Source of the DNA: Litomosoides sigmodontis
Taxonomy: Eukaryota > Nematoda > Chromadorea > Rhabditida > Onchocercidae
Assembly: GCA_963070105.1 (NCBI GenBank)
Contig: OY718804.1
Coordinates: 434,001 to 498,000, forward strand
Reading direction: 5' to 3'
DNA length: 64,000 bases
Shown: in pieces, positions 58,001 to 64,000 of the stretch
Layout: each line of letters starts with the position of its first letter
How positions within the stretch are numbered: the first letter of the stretch is position 1
Notes under the pieces: model-generated
What the model was told of the DNA's origin: nothing
What the model saw: the letters and a program-made list of their open reading frames with translations, nothing else
The model's database searches: none
Translations under genes and position numbers: made by a program

Positions 58001-59641
58001 AAAACATCACTTTTTTATTTACCTGCGCAGTTGAATAAACCGAAACATTTTGTGTCGAACTCTCGCCCGATAAATTCGATATACCCATTTCATCATTTCT
58101 ATCCTGGGAAATCAAATACCCTGCCTTAAAATATGATGTGTACGCATCACAAAAATTCCAAAGTTTGGTGAAAACTGAACTATATTTAAATGATCACTTT
58201 CAACAAAACATATCAAACTTCATGTTATTTGTCAACATGAACACTTCGTCCCACCTAAAATTTGGACTATCTTCCCTTTAGTAGAATACCATCTTCCATG
58301 ACATAGGAATTTATAGTTTTTAAATAAAGTTAAAAAATAAAATGCTTAAAAACAGCAATGTATAAGCAAAAACCCATTTTTACTCTTCCAAATAAATGAA
58401 CTACGTATGGAATTTCTTGCCTCAAAGGTCGCTGAATCAACTACACTGGAATCATCCACAGTTCGATGCTTTTCGTTTACGTGAATATCGATCATACCAG
58501 GAGCAAATGTCAAAAAATCACAATCCGCCACTGGACATTCGTAAACTTTACGCGGTTTATCATTGTGATTAGTCATTAGTTTACGTCGATTAATATATAG
58601 TGATCGCATGGAGCTTGATTCCGACCACATACGTCCATGTATACGTCCCAATACCATGTGTTCCATTTGTTCTATCTCTTCGGCACTAAAAGTAATTTAC
58701 CAGAAAATTTTCGATTATACGTTGATGGATCTCGTTAAAGTAAAGGGAGCGTCTGTCAAACAAAAATTCAAATAATACCTTAAATCTGAATATTTTCCAT
58801 CCTCCCTGAAACTGATTAAAACTTGGTCAATTTTTTCTCGCGGCGTCACACCATCATCACTGATTTCCGTTCGCGCACGAATCATTGCACGTCGTGCAAG
58901 GACAGCTGCACGATCACTCATTGGATTATCACTGAACCCGCATATGTGTGGTGTGCGAGGATAATCAGGATGCGTAAGAAAACGTCCATTACGAACCAAA
59001 ATACGAGCCGGTGGACCAAACTTTACAGGTGGTATTAAACGCTTTCCACGATCCTACAAGAAATTATTGAGGTGATTCAACTGTTCCTCTGTAAACCATG
59101 AAATGAATGAATCAAATTTGGTTGTAATAATAGGTAAACCAAATGTTCGAAAACAAAAAAAAAGCAAACGACGGTGGTACAAATGACAGTGACGTGACTA
59201 TGTTATCAAAAAGTGTGTTACATTGTATGAAACATAACAGTTTAAGTAATATTTGACAGACATGATGCAAAAATGTAATACAGATCAATTGGTTACGGAT
59301 GGTGAACTAATATAGTTATTTACCTCTTTTGAGCAACAGCCACACTTGGATGCTTGCATGAAAATTTGACGTGAAAATGTAGAAATTACCTGAATTCTTC
59401 TGCACAACACACAGATGTAATATTTATTATCCCGTCCCGGTTCTGCTCGCAATGACCATTCGGATATCTTACCCGGATAAAGTTCACTATTGAATAAGAT
59501 AACCGAATTACGACGCATACTGGATAATTCTTGCCAGGTAACCGGTCCAAAATCTTCACCTTCCCATTCTTGACCTTCCCGTGGTCTTCTCTTCCATCCG
59601 GACAATTGTTGCGATGATTTCAAATGACCCGTATGATCCAT
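55090..59641 (-). CDS. Unrecognised protein with duplicated Cys/His module and two C2H2 fingers
   Basis: I do not recognise the family. Twelve exons (minus) close in phase: 59641-59390, 59053-58779, 58685-58421, 58103-58023, 57663-57296, 57120-56949, 56625-56485, 56297-56151, 55909-55763, 55635-55525, 55395-55234, 55107-55090; 712 residues. Residues about 28-140 and 304-416 are two copies of one module, roughly 60 per cent identical: GPV, RR-S-ILF, KISEW, YY-CVLCR, D-GKR, PPAR, VRNGRF and HPDYP-TPHIC. Conserved CxxC and HxC suggest metal binding. Each copy is followed at a distance by a C2H2 finger: C226/C231/H244/H249 (CX4CX12HX4H) and C530/C535/H548/H552 (CX4CX12HX3H). Acidic Ser-rich segments and a short KRQK cluster follow. 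Inference: a nuclear DNA- or RNA-binding regulator. Intron 3 uses a GC donor. The ATG directly follows a GCAATAG acceptor. The last 5-codon exon is the least certain. Confidence 0.75.
58104..58420 (-). other. Probable GC-AG intron (zinc-finger gene intron 3)
   Basis: Donor GAG|GCAAGA and acceptor TCCCAG give the only phase-0 join between the first C2H2 exon and the next exon (DRNDEMG). Nearby GT donors are out of phase. Confidence is lower than for the SKP1 introns, because the flanking residues have no known homologue. Confidence 0.55.
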
Positions 59642-60902
59642 CTATTGCAAATAACAACTTTGCTAATGCAACACCGAAATTGACGAGACCAAAAGAAGGA
59701 GCATAATGCTTGACGTAACTAATGATTTCCTCCCACACACTTCCCCTCACTCAAACCGCGCATGTTATTAAAATTTGAATCAAAATCGACAAAAAAAAAT
59801 GCATCACCGAAGCAACCACCGCAACCACCCACCGACATTCCAACAAACAAACGTTTTGTGGTCGGTCTTCCACTGCAACCAGCAAAATCCCTCATAACGT
59901 TATATTTCGCAAAGTCTCTCATTCTCATTCTTCACTTCCTATATACTGTCTTTTCACCTTTCTCAGTCACACTGCCAACCTGTAAGGCACCTCTTCCTGC
60001 CAGCTTTCTTGGACACCTAGACCGAGAAATTGTTCTGGCAAACTTCGTCCCTCTCCGTCCACCACACTATTTCCTCCCTTTACACTCAGCGCTCCCCAAG
60101 TGGATTAACCGTCGCCATCTGAACGCTGCAAGTGACCCTTCCGCTGGGTAAACACACTGGTGCGAAATCTCAATTCCAAAATATTCATTTTCAAAATTTT
60201 TTTGCTAAAAATTCTTTTGATAAAAACTTTGCATTTTAAATATTAATTTGAGAGTTTGAATGGATACGATGTGTTGTGCAACAAACTTTAAAATTTTCAA
60301 AATTTAAATAAACTTACTGATGAAAAACTGAACTATTAAGTAATTTGAATTTCTGTGCAATTTGAGTCTGAAATATGGAATGTGCAAGTAAGTAACGCAT
60401 AGCCTGACATCCTCAATCTTAATTTGCCAAAGAAGATGAGGCGTTAAGCACCCATATGATAAGAGTTGATAAGACGCAATTGGAACTCTTTTCTCACTTA
60501 ATAGGAAACTCTCGCACAGTTAAAAGGGTTGCATCGAAGTGAAAATGTATGAGCGAAAAATAAAATTGATGAAAAATTACTTTCAATTGTTTCGCGTCCG
60601 AAGAAGAACAACTAAAAAAAGGACACGCGGAGCAGTTGGGAACACACCTTTGCTTCTCCCTTACTGTTCTTCAAAAACTGTATTCAAAGTACGTGAACGT
60701 GTGTAGACTTCAATGAAAACTCACTGCAGTCGTGTCACCTCAAATAAATAAAGTTAAAAATTAATATCTGTTGGTGAATTTCCTCCATGATTTTTCTTCC
60801 ATCTCCTCATTCCTTCATACTTTCAAATTGCACTTCAAACAGTTTAATCCGTGAAAGCAAACAAAAAAGTGGCAAATGTTTCTTCTGTACATCATACCTG
60901 TG

Positions 60903-60928
60903 CGTGTGTGTGTGTGTGTGTGTGCGTG
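60903..60928. repeat. (GT)n microsatellite
   Basis: About 12 GT units with one GC interruption. Confidence 0.9.
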
Positions 60929-62312
60929 GTGGTGTCAAAGATTTCAGTTGCTTGCTTGCTTACTCAGCCGTTGATGACAGTTTCAGTGGTGTACGATAGG
61001 ACGTCACGTCTATCGAATAGCAGTACCAAACACCCCCGCAACAATCAACCTTATCCACCACCACGCTCCCTCATCGGAATGACAATTTAACATTCTCACT
61101 CCTCTTCATCCTCAAAATCAACCACTTCCTAAAACATTCTATTTTGCACTCTAAATTTCGTCTGTTAAATTAAATTCGAAATCCATCGGTCCGGTCTATT
61201 ACTGTCACTTCACGCACTGATAATGCAATCTATGTCTTCCTGAAATCTTCCTGTGGAAAACGTATCACAATGATAATTTCGTTTACAGGTTGGTGAATTA
61301 ACTGATAATCTACTGTGATATGATATGATAATGATGAATCAATTATATGTTAACAGTTAAGAGTCACAATTCTTTCGTTTCAAATATATAAATAAGGAAA
61401 TTAAAAGGCAAATTTCCTGCACCGTTAATTTAGAATAATTTATTGTAACAGTTGCACGTATGCCATTTAATAGTTCACTGTTATTAGTTTTGTTGTACTG
61501 AGCAATTTTCAAGTTTCAAAATTTTTTTTAATATTTCGATTCGTCACAAATTCCGTCAAATCGCATTAAAATTCAGATAAAAAGAGGTCATTTTTTTTTG
61601 TTTGCAATAATCACTGCTCACACATCTGTAATTAATAATTCTTCAATTATTTTTAATTTAAAACGTTTATGCACTCAGCGATTCATCCTTGTATTTTAAA
61701 CATAACTTCTTACTACTACGAAATAAACGGTGGTGATTTCACTGAAATTTTCCATTTCAAATTAATTTCAATTAACACAACTCTCTCTAGTTCATTCATC
61801 CTCAGGTTACTTTGGTTAAACTCCATTGCAACAGTAAGCATATGCTTTATTAGATGATAATTATGATAACAGTAATCATCATTTCATGCGAACGATTGAA
61901 CAACTTTAGCAACAACCTTATATCATCGAACGAATTTGCCAGTGTTGCATTTCCTTCTTCCTTTTTAAAATGCAGTTTTTTAAAGAAACTCCAAGTTTGC
62001 TTTTCTTCTTTCACTTAAACGTCTTACTTCAATTTATTTTGGATCATTACATTCTCCTCAGTTTCCGCCTGGTAAGTGAAATAAATATTTGCGCGAATGC
62101 GACCTGTTAGTGTGTTTGTCCGCAATTAAATTTCAATAGTAAATTTGAATTTGACTGTTAAGGAATGCAAAAAAAAACGAAACAAATTTGGAAATTCCAA
62201 AATGGCATTATTTGCTACTCGTATAAACCGATGATGCGATCTTTCGAAAATCCTCGTCTTGTTTGCCTAACAAAATTCGAGCATCACCGGGTAACTGAGA
62301 TGTATGTATACA

Positions 62313-62345
62313 TGTGTGTGTGTGTGTGTGTGTGCGTGTGTGTGT
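62313..62345. repeat. (GT)n microsatellite
   Basis: About 16 GT units with one GC interruption, preceded by TATGTATACAT. Confidence 0.9.
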
Positions 62346-64000
62346 ACAAAAATGTTACGATTTGCTATATTTATTAATAATATTAAATTTTAATATCAAT
62401 TATATTTTCACTTGCATCGTTTTACTTGTTGGAGGATTTCAATTCATTAACTAATTATTCGAAGTTTTCATTTGTAGAAATTTAATTTTGGCTCTTCTTT
62501 ATTTGTATTATTTTTATTTTTATTTGTATTAACTATCATTTCTCCTATTTTTCTATTTTTGCTAGTATGTTTTCCTTCGATGATAGTTATGATCACGTCG
62601 GTTGGAAATGAATTTAATTCTTTCAAAATTTCCCTAGGATATCAAGTGATAATGGAAAACTAAACTGTTTGATATACTGTTTATCGTACGTAATTGAATT
62701 CACTCAAATGAGAAGAGGACTAACAGCTTATCAATTTAATGAATTCAATGAATAAAACTAGTATGTATTAGTGTGATTGCAAAGACCTACGGTATTCATA
62801 TGCAAATTTGTACACATAACTTTAAAAAAGACGGATAACCATTGAATTTTATCTCACCGATCCAACTAATTAACATGAGTTAATTAATCACCGCGACAGT
62901 AAACATCAAGCAGTCAATGATCTGTGAAAGATGATCTTAGTTTAACTAAAAACCGAAAAAAACAGAAATAAAAGAACTTGAAATGATTATTACTTGCCGA
63001 CGCTAACTAATAGTATCATACGCTCAAATTCCTCTTTTGGATTTAAATTTCTTCTAGATTATTTTGTAAGAATGCCTTCTTATCAAATTTTTAGAGAAAT
63101 TTCATTGTTTTAATTCGACTTCATACGGAAAATCTCCTTACGAATTGCCTCACAACGGATAGAAGTGATAATGGAAGAACACGTACGCGTATCCATTACA
63201 CGTTTTTTCCTTTCATCTTCCTCATTTTTATTATATATGTCAAAGTTGTCACTCCTCTTCACTTCCCCAATTTTTTCCCACTACTTTCATGGATTTCTAT
63301 CACTGAGATGGAAATCACCGAAGCGACGAAGAGAAACGAATCACTTCGAACTAATTTACATTTGTGAAATTTTCATAATGACGGAAAATTTCTAAATTTC
63401 GACATTTTGGAAAAATCATTTTCTTCTTTTGTTTGAAAAAATTCAAAATGAAATTTGCTGTGTTTCACCCACCCTCACCAATAAGCCAACCACCTGTCCT
63501 GGAAAAAGAATAGAAATGATGCCCACTCTCAACGAATAATAATAAGCCAAGTCTCTTTTGGTAATTTTGATGCTACCTAACTTGTCATGTTGTGCAAAAG
63601 CTCCCTCCCAGTGGTGTAGCTGCCAGAGCTTTAAATTATGCAAATTAACTTTTAAGTGTTTCACAGCTTGTTTAATACCTCTTCTGTATTTCAAAAGCGA
63701 AAAACAAAATTCGAAAAAAGCCAGAAACTAAATTCAAATAATTTTATATTTTTATGTCACTAAGATCATGCATTTAAAATCGTTAAGTTTTAAAAATCTA
63801 CAACATTTCAAATTTGGAAAATTAAAAAAATTTATAAGCTAAATTAGCAAATTAGTTCCACAATTCCTTTTTCCATTACTTTTCGAAAATACTATTCATA
63901 AAGTTAGCTTATGGATATTCTACTCTCTATATCTTGCAAAAATTCGTTTTTCAAAAAATTTAATTTTGGTGCAAAAATTTGGTAGCGCTGCTAGTTTTTG

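Larger units (their letters stand above)
59642..64000. other. Right flank without recognisable gene
   Basis: Upstream of the zinc-finger gene. A 129-codon plus frame at 59762-60151 and an 83-codon minus frame at 63694-63443 have no motif I recognise and no convincing splice context. Two GT microsatellites occur. It may be promoter and intergenic DNA, or large introns of a gene outside the window. Confidence 0.45.

Noticed and set aside
59762..60151. 129-codon proline-rich plus frame
   Set aside because: No known motif, no splice context, and it lies in the probable promoter of the zinc-finger gene; retained only as part of the flank description.

Overview
The window looks like nuclear DNA of a nematode, most likely a filarial or other spirurid worm. 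It is AT-rich. Its protein-coding genes are cut into many small exons with TTTCAG/TTTTAG-type 3' splice sites. SKP1 reads almost like Caenorhabditis SKR-1. Several genes carry an orphan 3' splice site just upstream of the start codon, as expected for spliced-leader trans-splicing. The species call is inference. No bacterial gene, viral gene, CRISPR array, rRNA, tRNA or intact transposon was recognised.

Nine multi-exon genes could be rebuilt with exon phases that close at every junction. From left to right: set-1/SET8 H4K20 methyltransferase (+, 3768-5283); AVL9 (+, 7214-13103); REV1 translesion polymerase (-, 19791-14110); SKP1/skr-1 (+, 21730-23706); BCKDHA, branched-chain keto-acid dehydrogenase E1 alpha (-, 28044-24570); RMND1 (-, 36381-32593); cytosolic glutaminyl-tRNA synthetase (-, 44074-37416); SMC1 cohesin subunit (+, 45106-54411); and an unrecognised protein with an internally duplicated Cys/His module and two C2H2 fingers (-, 59641-55090).

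Orientation alternates. AVL9/REV1, SKP1/BCKDHA and SMC1/zinc-finger gene are convergent. REV1/SKP1 and QARS/SMC1 are divergent. QARS, RMND1 and BCKDHA lie head to tail on the minus strand. Functionally the block mixes chromosome biology (SET8, SMC1, REV1), ubiquitin ligase (SKP1), membrane traffic (AVL9), translation (QARS, and RMND1 for mitochondrial translation) and mitochondrial catabolism (BCKDHA). There is no evident single pathway. SET8 and REV1 both carry PCNA-binding-like motifs. The outer flanks (1-3.7 kb, 59.6-64 kb) and 28-32.6 kb appear gene-free.

The points most worth following are: a decayed tandem copy of a REV1 BRCT exon inside the neighbouring intron; a short REV1 with PIP-like and UIM-like motifs in place of UBMs; two GC-AG introns in SKP1; a near-perfect 28-bp hairpin in an SMC1 intron; a repeated 3' splice site in QARS; and the duplicated zinc-finger protein.
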